Assembly (NCBI RefSeq): GCF_000019665.1
Contig: NC_010794.1
Coordinates: forward strand, 1,674,001-1,738,000
Direction: 5' to 3'
Length of the DNA: 64,000 nucleotides
From: Methylacidiphilum infernorum V4
GTDB taxonomy: Bacteria > Verrucomicrobiota > Verrucomicrobiia > Methylacidiphilales > Methylacidiphilaceae
In this document: positions 38,120 to 47,453 of the stretch, piece by piece
Numbering within the stretch: position 1 is the stretch's first letter
Layout of the letters: every line of letters starts with the position of its first letter
The notes under the pieces: generated by a model
Seen by the model: only the letters and a program-made list of their open reading frames with translations
Told to the model about the DNA's origin: nothing
The model's database searches: none
Program-made: the position numbers and the translations under genes

Positions 38120-38776
38120 ATGACCCCTTTATTGGAATTTTTCTTTCACTGGGACCACTATCTTAGGGAAATCATAGTGACTCACCAAGATTGGATTTAT
38201 CTTTTGCTCTTCGCCCTCGTATTTTGTGAAACAGGACTCATAGTTACCCCCTTCCTTCCCGGGGATTCCCTCCTTTTTACCCTAGGGATTTTAGCTGCTG
38301 AAGGATGGCTCAATATCTATTATTTATTTTTCTTTTTAACCCTAGCCGCCATTGGAGGAGATAACTTGAACTATTTCGTGGGGCATCGATTTGGAAAATG
38401 GATCTGCTCCTCAGAAAAATCTTATTTGATCAAAAAAGAGTATATTTTCAAAGCAGAGCAATTTTTTGCTCGATTTGGAGCAAAGGCGGTGTTTCTTTCT
38501 CGATTCATCCCTGTTATTCGCACCTTTACCCCTTTTATTGCCGGCATAGGATCGATGAACTACGGTCGTTTTGCCTTCTTTAATGTCTCCGGAGGGTTGA
38601 GCTGGATCGGTCTCTTTCTGGGGCTAGGTTTTTTCCTAGGCAACCAGCCCATCGTTAAAAACAATATTCAAATCTGCATTTACGGTATCATCCTTGTATC
38701 CGTTCTTCCTCTAACCTTGGAATGGATAAAATCCAGGCTTTCTCTTAAAACGAAAAGAAGCCCCCCCTTGAAATGA
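38120..38776 (+). CDS. DedA family membrane protein
   Basis: About 218 residues of the DedA/SNARE-associated family. FCETGLIVTPFLPGDSLLFT and the later GGDNLNYFVGHRFGKWI and FLSRFIPVIRTFTPFIAGIG are the conserved motifs, the last holding the reentrant-helix arginines. DedA proteins are needed for membrane homeostasis and act as undecaprenyl-phosphate or phospholipid translocases. The ATG giving MTPLLEFFFHW is preferred over a TTG four codons upstream. The downstream 60 bp before the peptidase gene contain no clear terminator. Confidence 0.9.
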   Translation: MTPLLEFFFHWDHYLREIIVTHQDWIYLLLFALVFCETGLIVTPFLPGDSLLFTLGILAAEGWLNIYYLFFFLTLAAIGGDNLNYFVGHRFGKWICSSEKSYLIKKEYIFKAEQFFARFGAKAVFLSRFIPVIRTFTPFIAGIGSMNYGRFAFFNVSGGLSWIGLFLGLGFFLGNQPIVKNNIQICIYGIILVSVLPLTLEWIKSRLSLKTKRSPPLK

Positions 38777-38860
38777 CTAAACAATAATAGGCAAAGAATC
38801 CTTATTGACTGCTCCGGCAAAGATCGCGTTGATAATTCAATAGCTTGCAAAAGGCATCCC

Positions 38861-39958
38861 ATGAAAAAAGAGTCCTTTGAATTCCTTTTATCTCTCTTGA
38901 ATACCCCCAGTCCTTCGAGCCTGGAAACCTTGGGGCAAAAAGTATGGATTGATTACGTAAAAAATTATGCCCACCGCGTAGAAGTAGATGCTTATGGCAA
39001 CGCCGTGGCGACTTTAAACTTGGAGGGCAAACCTAAAATTCTTGTCAATGGCCATATCGATGAAATCGCTTTCCAAGTCCAATATGTCGATGACAACGGT
39101 TTTATTTATTTTTCCCCTGTTGGTGGACCTGATCCAAAACTTTCCAGGGGAAGAAAAGTGAACATTTTCCATGAAGGCAAAGTTGTTCCCGGTGTAATTG
39201 GTACTCTTGCCATCCATATGCAGGAGAAGGAAGGGCAGGAAAAAACTCCGAAATGGAACGAGCTTTTTATCGATATTGGAGCATCAAGTAGGGATGAAGC
39301 CCTTGAACATGTCCAAGTTGGAGATCTCGTTCTTTACGATAGCGAGGCTTTCTGCCTTTTAAACGATATCTGGATATCCCGTGGATGCGACGACAAGGTT
39401 GGGGCTTTCGTCGCCGCAGAAGTTTTGAGAATCTGCTCGGAAGAAAAAATATCCGCTCCCTGTATCGTTGCCGCTTCCACCATCCAGGAGGAAAATGGAC
39501 TTTACGGAGCGAGCATGATCGGATACTCCATCCACCCCGATATTGCCATCGTAGTCGATGTTGGCCATGCAACCGATATTCCCATAGCGGATAAGAAAAA
39601 ATTCGGCGATATTCGTCTTGGGAAGGGCCCCATCCTCAGTCATGGTAGTGTCAATCATCCTGGAATAGTGGACTACCTGAATAAACTCGCCCACAAGCTT
39701 TCCCTTAGCCATCAGCATGGCATTGATCCCAGGCGATCGGGAACAGATGCCGATGCATTGTTTATTCAAAGAGGTGGAATTCCTAGCTGCTCCATCGGTA
39801 TTCCTAACCGGTACATGCATAGCCCCGTGGAGGCCTTTCATTTAAAAGATTTAGAAACGGCGGCTACTTGGATTGCTGCCTTTTGTAAAGAAATAAAAAG
39901 CAGGGAAGAAATTCTCCCTTCTATAGAAAAAGAACCTTTTTTAGAGAAGCGTTTTTAA
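38861..39958 (+). CDS. M42 family metallopeptidase (aminopeptidase/endoglucanase M type)
   Basis: A 365-residue di-zinc peptidase. Motifs in order are ILVNGHIDEIAFQVQYVDDN (His and Asp zinc ligands), RGCDDKVGAFVAAEVL, ASTIQEENGLYGASMIGYSI (Glu base), AIVVDVGHATDI and GTDADALFIQRGGIPSCSIG followed by RYMHSPVE. These match the tetrahedral aminopeptidase family. It probably trims peptides in the cytoplasm after proteasome-like proteases. It follows the DedA gene on the same strand by about 85 bp. The 226 bp after it, up to the glyoxalase-type gene, are AT-rich with nothing recognisable. Confidence 0.93.
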   Translation: MKKESFEFLLSLLNTPSPSSLETLGQKVWIDYVKNYAHRVEVDAYGNAVATLNLEGKPKILVNGHIDEIAFQVQYVDDNGFIYFSPVGGPDPKLSRGRKVNIFHEGKVVPGVIGTLAIHMQEKEGQEKTPKWNELFIDIGASSRDEALEHVQVGDLVLYDSEAFCLLNDIWISRGCDDKVGAFVAAEVLRICSEEKISAPCIVAASTIQEENGLYGASMIGYSIHPDIAIVVDVGHATDIPIADKKKFGDIRLGKGPILSHGSVNHPGIVDYLNKLAHKLSLSHQHGIDPRRSGTDADALFIQRGGIPSCSIGIPNRYMHSPVEAFHLKDLETAATWIAAFCKEIKSREEILPSIEKEPFLEKRF

Positions 39959-40184
39959 ATAAGTAGTTTTAGAAGAAAAAAATTTTTTCTCTTTATCCCT
40001 TTTAAAATTTGAAAAATATTACTTCTGTAGCTTACCAAGAAGGGAAGTTTCTTTTACCCTTTTTTGTTACTGTGATGGAGTTATCGAAAACTTCCCGAAA
40101 AGTTTCCGTTGAATATATTGTAAACGAAAATTAAAAAATATTAAAAAATTCGATAATGTACCTGTTTTTTCAAGAATATTCTCG

Positions 40185-40580
40185 ATGAGTATGAAAGTAA
40201 AAAAACTGCTTCATACCCGGCTTCGGGTGAGCAAGCTTGAAGAGTCGGTTAAATTCTTTACGGAAGTTCTTGGAATGGAAGTCGTCAGACAAACTCAATC
40301 CCCTAGGGGCTCCGTTCTTTTGTTTCTGAAAATTCCCGGGAATGAAGAAGAAATAGAACTTTGCTATTATCCAGGAAGCGGTAAAGTCACCGTTCCTCCA
40401 GATTTAATGCACCTCGCCTTCGAGGTAGACGACCTGGAAGAATTCGCCGCCCATTGTTCAAAGCTCGGCTATCCGTTTTCAGATGGTCCGACAGTATCAA
40501 GCTCCGGGACAAAATTTGCCTTCATCGATGGTCCCGACGGCTATGAAATAGAATTAATCGAACGCAATGACACCCATTAA
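40185..40580 (+). CDS. VOC family protein, lactoylglutathione lyase-like
   Basis: A 131-residue single vicinal-oxygen-chelate unit made of two beta-alpha-beta-beta-beta modules. KKLLHTRLRVSKLEESVKFF then TEVLGMEVV has the first metal His, and IELCYYPG, MHLAFEVDDLEEFAAH and FAFIDGPDGYEIELIER provide the other ligands (Glu, His, Glu). This is the pattern of glyoxalase I. It probably removes methylglyoxal or a related 2-oxoaldehyde. It stands 13 bp before rpe on the same strand. Confidence 0.88.
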   Translation: MSMKVKKLLHTRLRVSKLEESVKFFTEVLGMEVVRQTQSPRGSVLLFLKIPGNEEEIELCYYPGSGKVTVPPDLMHLAFEVDDLEEFAAHCSKLGYPFSDGPTVSSSGTKFAFIDGPDGYEIELIERNDTH

Positions 40581-40593
40581 AAATTAAAAAATT

Positions 40594-41271
40594 ATGGCCC
40601 ATCCAATCCGCCTTTCTATAAATATCGGAATCAATCCCTTTCTATTATCAAAAGAGATAAAAAAAGCCGAAATTTTTAACTGTGATTCAATCCATGTGGA
40701 CGTAACCGATGGGCACTTTGTGCCCAATCTTTCTATAGGACCAGATTTTATTGCCGCTTTACGTTCAATGACAAACTTACCCATCGAAGTCCATCTGCTC
40801 ATTCAACAACCCGATCGTTTCGCCAGGGATTTTGTCGAATCCGGGGCCGACCTACTCATCGTTCACATGGAGGCACATCACGACGTTAAAAAAACGATTA
40901 ATCTTATTCACAGCATGGGTTGCCGCTGCGGACTCGCTTTAAACCCGCTGACCGTTTTCGAAAAAAGCATCAACTACCTTTCTCAACTGCAAGCCCTCCT
41001 TATTCTCATTACCAATTTCCCCTCCAAGAGCCATCCTTTCCAGCCTGATAAGCTATCAAAGATAAGGAAAGCCAGGGAATTCCGTGAAAAGAATAACCTG
41101 AATTTTCAAATATTGGTGGAGGGGGGCCTCTCCGCTCAAACCATCCCCTCAACCGTCATTGCCGGTGCCAACACGCTCATCTTGGAAAGTTCTTTTTTCA
41201 AAGAAGATCTTTCCATGGAAAGCCTGTCTGCAATTCTCAAAGATATCGATGAAGCTTCCGCAGGAGGATAA
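40594..41271 (+). CDS. rpe: Ribulose-phosphate 3-epimerase
   Basis: A 225-residue TIM-barrel enzyme. SINIGINPFLLSKEIKKAEI, DSIHVDVTDGHFVPNLSIGP (metal His and Asp), PIEVHLLIQQPDRF, LIVHMEAH, GCRCGLALNPLT and the C-terminal ILVEGGLSAQTIP with GANTLILESSFF follow the family. The typical opening SPSLLAADF is changed to SINIGINPFLL. It interconverts ribulose-5-phosphate and xylulose-5-phosphate in the pentose phosphate, RuMP and Calvin cycles. It is followed directly by a decayed TnpB remnant on the other strand. Confidence 0.9.
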   Translation: MAHPIRLSINIGINPFLLSKEIKKAEIFNCDSIHVDVTDGHFVPNLSIGPDFIAALRSMTNLPIEVHLLIQQPDRFARDFVESGADLLIVHMEAHHDVKKTINLIHSMGCRCGLALNPLTVFEKSINYLSQLQALLILITNFPSKSHPFQPDKLSKIRKAREFREKNNLNFQILVEGGLSAQTIPSTVIAGANTLILESSFFKEDLSMESLSAILKDIDEASAGG

Positions 41272-41570
41272 AACCGTCGCGCCTGTCTTGCCCGTTGCTG
41301 CCCAAATAGGAACGGAACCGGCTTCCTTCTTCGCCGAGGCTGGATGCAGCGGGCAATTGGATGTCGGGCCAGGGTCCTCTTCTCCATGGGTTGACACCGC
41401 CCAACTTACTGCCGTTTCCCTTAAATGGACCGAGGTGTGAACGCCCGCGGCCAGGTTCAGCTCCGTGGTCCGGGCAGGGCAAGCGCCGCAGCGTATTCAA
41501 CGCGACAGCTGGGAGTTCCGCAGCCTTGCGAATGCTTCCCTCTTGCGGGACATGCTTCAGAGCATGAATA
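41272..41570 (-). pseudogene. Decayed TnpB C-terminal remnant
   Basis: A GC-richer stretch between rpe and an aldehyde dehydrogenase gene. On the minus strand one frame reads ELPAVALNTLRRLPCPDHG, resembling the NAAxNxLRR helix near the TnpB C-terminus. Another reads ASAKKEAGSVPI, resembling the usual PxSxKKE tail. The nucleotide stretch around 41310-41340 is similar to one in the remnant at 45545-45790. No transposase start is left. The call rests on short patterns and their recurrence in the window. Confidence 0.5.
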
Positions 41571-41609
41571 AGCATGAACAAGCAAGAAATTTATTAACTG
41601 CTCAAGCCT

Positions 41610-43130
41610 TTAAAGTTGAATACAGACGGTTTTTGTTTCCAGGTAGTTCTCGAGTACCGCATGCCCCATTTCTCTCCCCCATCCCGACTGTTTATAACCT
41701 CCAAAAGGTAAAGAGGCATCAAAAACATTATAACAATTTATCCAGACCGTTCCCGCTTTCAGTTTTGAGGCGAGCCGATGGGCTTTTGAAATATCTCTTG
41801 TCCATATTCCTGCCGCAAGGCCGTATATGGTCTGGTTGGCCACCGGGGTAATCTCTTCGGTATCTTCAAAAGGAGCAGCACAAACAACGGGTCCAAAAAT
41901 TTCCTCATTCACAATTTTCATGGAGGGATTCACCCCGGTAAAAATGGTGGGAGTTATAAAATAGCCTTTCTCTCCATAGCGCTTCCCCCCGGTAACTACG
42001 GTCGCTCCTTCATCCATTCCGGAACGAATGTAAGAAAAAACCCTGTCGTATTGTTCTTGGGAAACAAGAGGTCCCATCTCCGTCGAGGGTTCAAGACCAG
42101 GGCCAAGGCGAATTTTTTTAGCCTCTTCGGTTATTCCCGCCAGGACTTTATCAAAAGCTTTCTTTTCTATATAAAGCCTGCTTCCTGCACAGCAACATTG
42201 GCCATGATTAAAAAATATGGCGGAAGCGGCTCCCGGAATAGCCGTTGACAAATCTGCATCGGCAAAGATGATGTTTGGAGATTTGCCCCCGAGTTCAAGA
42301 CTGACCTTTTTCAGATTTGAAGTTGCCGCTTTAACGATAATCTTGCCCACTTCTGTTGAACCGGTAAATGCAACCTTGTCGATATCCATGTGAGAAGCGA
42401 TCGCCGCACCCGCCGTTTCACCAAAACCGGGCAAAATATTAACAACCCCGTCGGGGAAACCGGCTTGCTGAATAAGCTCCCCTAGCCACAAAGCGGAAAG
42501 AGGGGTTTGTTCGGCCGGCTTGAGAACAACCGTGCAACCCGTAGCTAATGCAGGGCCTAATTTCCAAGCAGCCATCAACAAGGGAAAATTCCAAGGAATG
42601 ATCTGCCCCACTACTCCAATAGGTTCTCTCCTTGTATAAGCAAAAAATTTTTCTGGAGAAGCCAGGGAAAAAGGGATCGTCTCCCCTTCTATTTTCGTCG
42701 CCCATCCCGACATGTACCGGAAAAGATCGATGGACAAGGGGAGGTCTGCAACCCTGGCCACGGACATGGGTTTACCGTTGTCCAAAGATTCAACTTGGGC
42801 TAACTCTTCCAGGTTTTCTTCGATCAAATCGGCAAGCTTCCATATTAACTTGCCCCTTTCGGCAGGCGTCATTTTGCTCCACGGTCCTTTTTCAAAAGCT
42901 TCCCTAGCCGCTTTAACCGCTTTATCCACGTCCTCTTTATCGGCTTCGGCTACAAAGGCTAGTACTTCTCCCGTAGCGGGATCATAGGTTGGAAACGTTT
43001 TTCCGGAGACGGCATCTACCCAATTGCCGCCGATAAATAACTTTTTTGGAGACTTAAGAAAGTCCTGAACCTTGGGTAAAAGACTGTATGATAAGGCCTG
43101 GGATTTTTCAGTTGAAGTTTCTGTTAGCAT
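41610..43130 (-). CDS. NAD(P)-dependent aldehyde dehydrogenase
   Basis: About 506 residues of the ALDH superfamily. VGQIIPWNFPLLMAAWKLGP, FTGSTEVGKIIVKAA, SLELGGKSPNIIFADADL with the catalytic Glu, and FFNHGQCCCAGSRLYIEKKA with the catalytic Cys (a run of three Cys) are all present. NEEIFGPVVCAAPF and SLPFGGYKQSGWGREMG complete the C-terminus. It resembles betaine/indole-3-acetaldehyde-type ALDHs that oxidise aliphatic or aromatic aldehydes. I use the ATG giving MLTETSTEK because AGGAGGTATTG stands immediately upstream. An ATG six codons earlier overlaps that ribosome site. Confidence 0.93.
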   Translation of the reverse strand: MLTETSTEKSQALSYSLLPKVQDFLKSPKKLFIGGNWVDAVSGKTFPTYDPATGEVLAFVAEADKEDVDKAVKAAREAFEKGPWSKMTPAERGKLIWKLADLIEENLEELAQVESLDNGKPMSVARVADLPLSIDLFRYMSGWATKIEGETIPFSLASPEKFFAYTRREPIGVVGQIIPWNFPLLMAAWKLGPALATGCTVVLKPAEQTPLSALWLGELIQQAGFPDGVVNILPGFGETAGAAIASHMDIDKVAFTGSTEVGKIIVKAATSNLKKVSLELGGKSPNIIFADADLSTAIPGAASAIFFNHGQCCCAGSRLYIEKKAFDKVLAGITEEAKKIRLGPGLEPSTEMGPLVSQEQYDRVFSYIRSGMDEGATVVTGGKRYGEKGYFITPTIFTGVNPSMKIVNEEIFGPVVCAAPFEDTEEITPVANQTIYGLAAGIWTRDISKAHRLASKLKAGTVWINCYNVFDASLPFGGYKQSGWGREMGHAVLENYLETKTVCIQL

Positions 43131-43287
43131 CAATACCTCCTTTGCCAATTATTATTATAGGCATCGATCTCGAAACAAAACAACAAAATCTAATCAAAAG
43201 GAAAGGATTAAAATCTCTTGATTCCATCAACAATATCTGTTATGGGCTAGCCACTTCCAATTTGAAATCAACTCCATAAACCTAGTA

Positions 43288-44292
43288 TTGAAAACAATTT
43301 TTTCACATCTTTTCGATTGTCTTTCCATTTCCCTCTTCAACTGCTTTCAAAAGCCATGCATTTTAGCTGCCGATTTTTCCGTTCAACTCAAGTTGTACGT
43401 TCAATATTGGCAAAGAGCTTCTCTCGAGGAATATTACCTTCCCGATCCTAGGTACGAGAAAAAAATCTCCGCCTCCATAGCCTCCGGTCTTAACCGAGAG
43501 CGCCGGTTAATTTTCCCAAGCTTCATCAGAAGCCCGGATTCTTTTTCAAATTACGCTACCTTTGATCTCTTCCCGTCAATAAAAGGATGGAATCGATCCC
43601 CGACGATGATTATCGTCCATGGACTTTTATCCCTTTCTCTTAAAGGGTACAAAAAATGGATACACTGGCTCAACGAACAAGGATGGAATGGAGTCCTTAT
43701 GCATTTACCGTATCATTTTCAAAGAAAATCTCCTTCCTTGCTGTTCAGCGCCCGTTGCGTTCAACCCAACCTGGTTCACACCATGGAGACATTAAGACAA
43801 TCGGTTATGGATCTTTATACTTTTACAAGAGGACTAAGAAGAGTAGGTTCCCCCCTTATTGCGGGATGGGGAATCAGTTATGGAGCATGGACGATCAGTC
43901 AACTTTGCTCTTTTGACGATACCCTGCATAAATTAATACTGGTAGAACCCCTGCTCCATGTTCATTATGTCATCTGGCAGTCACCTGCAGGAAAAGAAAT
44001 AAGGAAAAAATTGACTCGATTAGGGATTACTCCCTCTGAAACCTACCCTCATCTCAGGTTGGCTTGCCCGAGTTTATCAAAGCCTAAACTCGATGGCCAG
44101 GATATACTCATCGTCGGAGGGCTTTACGATAAGATTAGCCCTCCATGGATTCTTAAAGAAATCAAAGAAAAATGGAAGGTAGACCATCTCTTTTTTTTCC
44201 CGGTAGGGCATCTCAACAATACATTGACTTCAAAGAGCTTTAAACTTGCCCTCGAATGCTGGAAAGATGATTTTTCCCTCTCCCATGATTGA
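43288..44292 (+). CDS. Alpha/beta hydrolase-like protein
   Basis: A 334-residue protein. MIIVHGLLSLSLKGYKKWIH suits the oxyanion loop of alpha/beta hydrolases, GWGISYGAWTISQL is a GxSxG nucleophile elbow, and ILIVGGLYDKISPPW with FFPVGHLNN supply the Asp and His of the triad. The family is that of uncharacterised hydrolases (DUF/abhydrolase type). The substrate is unknown. The start is a TTG and the first 60 residues are not obviously conserved, so an internal start is possible. It is followed by a FIST-domain gene on the same strand after 38 bp. Confidence 0.72.
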   Translation: MKTIFSHLFDCLSISLFNCFQKPCILAADFSVQLKLYVQYWQRASLEEYYLPDPRYEKKISASIASGLNRERRLIFPSFIRSPDSFSNYATFDLFPSIKGWNRSPTMIIVHGLLSLSLKGYKKWIHWLNEQGWNGVLMHLPYHFQRKSPSLLFSARCVQPNLVHTMETLRQSVMDLYTFTRGLRRVGSPLIAGWGISYGAWTISQLCSFDDTLHKLILVEPLLHVHYVIWQSPAGKEIRKKLTRLGITPSETYPHLRLACPSLSKPKLDGQDILIVGGLYDKISPPWILKEIKEKWKVDHLFFFPVGHLNNTLTSKSFKLALECWKDDFSLSHD

Positions 44293-44330
44293 CAAGAGCT
44301 AAGAAAAGCTAATGATAAATTAAGCCCCAG

Positions 44331-45512
44331 ATGCATGCTGTAAGTAGTATTTATAACGGCCCATTAGAAGAAAAGAGAATCATCCAGATGGTCTCAAAGC
44401 TCCGCATGGAACTTCCGGGAGAGCCGACTATTGGTTTTGCTTTTATATGGTCTGGATACTTGGATTTTGATTCGGATAGTCTTGCAGAACTTTCCGACCT
44501 GCTCACTATCTACGGTCATCTCCAACACCTGGTCGTAGTGGGTAGTTCTGGAGTCGTTGGCCAAGGGATAGAAAATGAAGGAACAGCTTCTTTCTCTCTT
44601 CTTCTTATCCATAATCCGGAGCTGAAATGCCATGGCCTGGAAATTCCTCCTCATGTCGTTGATTCTTTGGACCAGCAAGAGAATTGGCACTCCCTCATTC
44701 CTTTTGATGGCAACGACATCAAGGGGTTCTGCGTGTTTGCCGATCCGATAAACTTTCCAATAGAAAAATTTTTGAAATACTTGACCCAAGCCTATCCTCA
44801 CCTTCCTGCTTGGGGAGGAGTAACCAGCGGCAAAGAAAATGAATGTTCTCTCTACTATAATCGAAGGGCCCTAACAGGATGTTTGCTCTTAACTTTTGCC
44901 GGGAACATTACCCTGGATGTAATCGTCTCCCAAGCTTGTCGTCCTATCGGTGATCCCTACACGATCACCCATGTTGACCAGAACATTCTCTATACCCTGG
45001 GGAGAAAAACCGCCTACCAGGCCTTGGCTAAAGCCTTCGATTCCTTGACCGAACAGGAAAAGCTCACCGTCCAAGGTCATCTCTTCATAGGCTTGGCCGT
45101 TTCTGAATACCTAGAAGAGTTTAAACAGGGAGATTTTCTCATCCGCAATATCCTCGGCGCCGATCCCTCTACCGGTGCCATCGTCATTGGTGCTTTTCCG
45201 AGGGTAGGGCAGACAGTCCAGTATCAATTAAGAGATCCCCAGGCCGCCATTCTTTCTCTTCAAAAAGCCCTAGAAGAGGAAAAATTAAAATTCAATGCTC
45301 AAGGAAAAATTCCTTCTGCCGCCTTACAAGCGATATGCACGGGAAGAGGGAAAAATCTTTTTGGAACCTCTTCCCACATCGATGCTCAAAGTATTCAAGA
45401 ATTTTTTCCAGGTATCGCTCAAGCCGGCTTTTTTGCCCACGGTGAAGTAGGACCTTCTTGCGGGATGAATTTCCTCCATGGTTATTCGACTTCAATCGCT
45501 TTCCTTACCTAG
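44331..45512 (+). CDS. FIST domain signal-transduction protein
   Basis: A 393-residue protein. The N-terminal half (PTIGFAFIWSGYLDFDSDSL, HLVVVGSSGVVGQGIENEG then TASFSLL, AYPHLPAWGGVTSG) matches the FIST_N sensory domain, and the C-terminal half (GCLLLTFAGNITLDVIVSQA, then CRPIGDPYTITHVDQNILY, and the end AICTGRGKNLFGTSSHIDAQ, GFFAHGEVGPSCGMNFLHGY) matches FIST_C. FIST proteins are thought to bind small ligands such as amino acids and pass signals to kinases or cyclases. No output domain is attached, so it may act as a partner protein. It is intact. Confidence 0.85.
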   Translation: MHAVSSIYNGPLEEKRIIQMVSKLRMELPGEPTIGFAFIWSGYLDFDSDSLAELSDLLTIYGHLQHLVVVGSSGVVGQGIENEGTASFSLLLIHNPELKCHGLEIPPHVVDSLDQQENWHSLIPFDGNDIKGFCVFADPINFPIEKFLKYLTQAYPHLPAWGGVTSGKENECSLYYNRRALTGCLLLTFAGNITLDVIVSQACRPIGDPYTITHVDQNILYTLGRKTAYQALAKAFDSLTEQEKLTVQGHLFIGLAVSEYLEEFKQGDFLIRNILGADPSTGAIVIGAFPRVGQTVQYQLRDPQAAILSLQKALEEEKLKFNAQGKIPSAALQAICTGRGKNLFGTSSHIDAQSIQEFFPGIAQAGFFAHGEVGPSCGMNFLHGYSTSIAFLT

Positions 45513-45544
45513 GGAACTTTCCTTCATTCTCGCTTAGAAAAAAC

Positions 45545-45790
45545 CATCTCGGGAAGCCTGGATCACCGTTAAAGCTCGCTACCGCTTAGCCGGCAACGAA
45601 ACCGGCTTCTTTTCCACCGAGGTCGGTTTTGTTTCAACGGCATTCGACAGGCATGCGTTCGCTTACGGCTGGAAAGAGATTTCCCTCGCCTTTCGACTAC
45701 CGCACAAGGGGCACAACTTCCAAGAACCGGCCGTAGTCAGCGAAGCTGATCTTATCAATCTGATCGGTTCGACAGGCAGATGAAGCTTTA
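45545..45790 (-). pseudogene. Decayed TnpB C-terminal remnant with a zinc-finger half
   Basis: The roughly 340 bp between the FIST gene and the clpX-like gene hold no intact gene. On the minus strand, one frame reads TAGSWKLCPLCGSRKAREIS, the CPxCG half of the TnpB zinc ribbon, then a stop, NACLSNAVETKPTSVEKKPV and SLPAKR, the common TnpB tail pattern. Stop codons interrupt it and the RuvC residues upstream are absent. The DNA around the tail resembles the remnant at 41272-41570. Confidence 0.6.
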
Positions 45791-45849
45791 ATAGGTAGAA
45801 CTCCCCCTTTTGCTTTTATGCTTTCCTTGCCCGGAGAAGGGGAAGAATG

Positions 45850-47388
45850 CTACTGCTCTTGCGACCGGGATCCCGTTTTGTAAGAAGCGGCTATCCAGCG
45901 GTTTAAAGTTTCCTCAGGATCCCGGAGATCTTCTTTAGTCAGGGTAAAATCACTCATTCCATTATTATTTTTGATCAATTTCAGTCCCAAACTGTAATTT
46001 TTAAACTTCTCTTTGCATAGATCAATAACGGCGATCCCCTTTTCATGGGCTTCCTTTTTCAGAGCCTCGATCGCTTCTTGATCAAAATGGATATGAATAT
46101 CGGTTGTTTTATAAAATTCCAAGAGGAACTGATCGATCTGTTCATTGTCCCTACTTTTTTTATTTTCCTCTATCTTTTTCAGAATTTCCGCCAACTTTTT
46201 TTCCGGATCCAGAACCGTAAGACCGTCGATTTCCAACTCTTGGACACCGCTCCTGGGAAGTTCGAATCGAAAAGGCCTTAAAATCTTTTCACATATGGTC
46301 ATCAATCCCCTGGCCCCGGTTTTTTCTTCCATCGCTTGCTCGGCAATCAGCTGTAAGGCTTCTTCGGTAAATTTCAACTCTATTCCATAAGCAGCAAAAG
46401 AACTTTTATACTGCTTGAGGATAGAACCTTCCGAATCGCGCAACACATGGAATAGATCGTCTTTCCCCAGGGGTTGACAAAAGACCCGAACAGGCAACCT
46501 CCCTATAAACTCCGGCTCAAGTCCATACTCGACAAAATCAGCCGTTTTAGCTTCGGCGATAATGTCCGATGGAATGCCTTCGGGACCATGAGGTTGGAAT
46601 CCTAAGTGAGACCTTCGGATTCTTTTCTGAACAATTTCAGAGAGTTTTTCGAATGCTCCGCTTACAATAAAAAGAATATACCGGGTATTGATGGTCTTAC
46701 GGGGAGCTTTAGCCCCTTTTTGAAAATCGAAAAGCGACTGCATCTGTCCAAGGACGTCATGGGCGGCTTTTATAGGAACATCGGTTTCTTCGAGTAGCTT
46801 CAATAAATTGGACTGCACACCCCTGCCACTGACATCCCTTCCCATGAAATGGGAAGTAGCCAACTTGTCTACTTCATCCAAGTAGATAATCCCGAACTGG
46901 GCGATTTCAACGTCTCCTTCGGCTTGCTGAATAAGTTCTCGCACCAGGTCCTCCACATCGGCCCCCACATAGCCTGTTTCTGAAAACTTCGTTGCATCCG
47001 CTTTAACCATGGGTACACCTATACAGTCGGCAAGGCAGCGGACAAGATAAGTTTTACCCACTCCACTCGGGCCAACGAGCAGAACGTTTTGTTTGACATA
47101 ATGAGCCGGTCCCCTCCCCATCAAGGCTTCTTTAACTTGGTTGTAATGGTCGCATACGGCAACGGAAAGGACTTTTTTAGCTTCCTCCTGCTTAATGACA
47201 AACCGGTCAAGATAGGCTTTAATATCCTTAGGTGTAAATTGAAATTGTAATATTTTTTCTTTAAATCTTTCTTTTCGATCCTCTTTGAGGGGTTCACTGG
47301 CCATGGGAGAAGGGCTGCCAAAAGATTTTACGAAATCCTGGAGCCGCTTTTGCATCTCCTGGGGATCGGGAAAAATAAAAGAACTCAT
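45850..47388 (-). CDS. ClpX-like AAA+ unfoldase lacking the zinc-binding domain
   Basis: A 512-residue AAA+ protein close to ClpX. VLLVGPSGVGKTYLVRCLAD is Walker A, IIYLDEVDKLA is Walker B, and GYVGADVEDLVRELIQQAEG, GRGVQSNLLKLLEETDV, YILFIVSGAFEKLSEIVQKR, VEYGLEPEFIGRLPV and GARGLMTICEKIL are all ClpX motifs. The N-terminal four-cysteine zinc finger that recruits ClpX substrates is missing. In its place is a short non-conserved segment. The C-terminus is about 130 residues longer than in ClpX. The IGF loop that docks ClpP was not found in its normal place, so it may act without ClpP. Confidence 0.85.
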   Translation of the reverse strand: MSSFIFPDPQEMQKRLQDFVKSFGSPSPMASEPLKEDRKERFKEKILQFQFTPKDIKAYLDRFVIKQEEAKKVLSVAVCDHYNQVKEALMGRGPAHYVKQNVLLVGPSGVGKTYLVRCLADCIGVPMVKADATKFSETGYVGADVEDLVRELIQQAEGDVEIAQFGIIYLDEVDKLATSHFMGRDVSGRGVQSNLLKLLEETDVPIKAAHDVLGQMQSLFDFQKGAKAPRKTINTRYILFIVSGAFEKLSEIVQKRIRRSHLGFQPHGPEGIPSDIIAEAKTADFVEYGLEPEFIGRLPVRVFCQPLGKDDLFHVLRDSEGSILKQYKSSFAAYGIELKFTEEALQLIAEQAMEEKTGARGLMTICEKILRPFRFELPRSGVQELEIDGLTVLDPEKKLAEILKKIEENKKSRDNEQIDQFLLEFYKTTDIHIHFDQEAIEALKKEAHEKGIAVIDLCKEKFKNYSLGLKLIKNNNGMSDFTLTKEDLRDPEETLNRWIAASYKTGSRSQEQ

Positions 47389-47453
47389 ACCTATTCAAAT
47401 TGAATAAAATAGGTTTAAAATCAAGATGGATAGCCAAGGAATCCAAAAAATTT

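Noticed and set aside
41465-41851. A 128-codon plus-strand frame after rpe
   Set aside because: It is antisense to the TnpB remnant and the 3' end of the aldehyde dehydrogenase gene.
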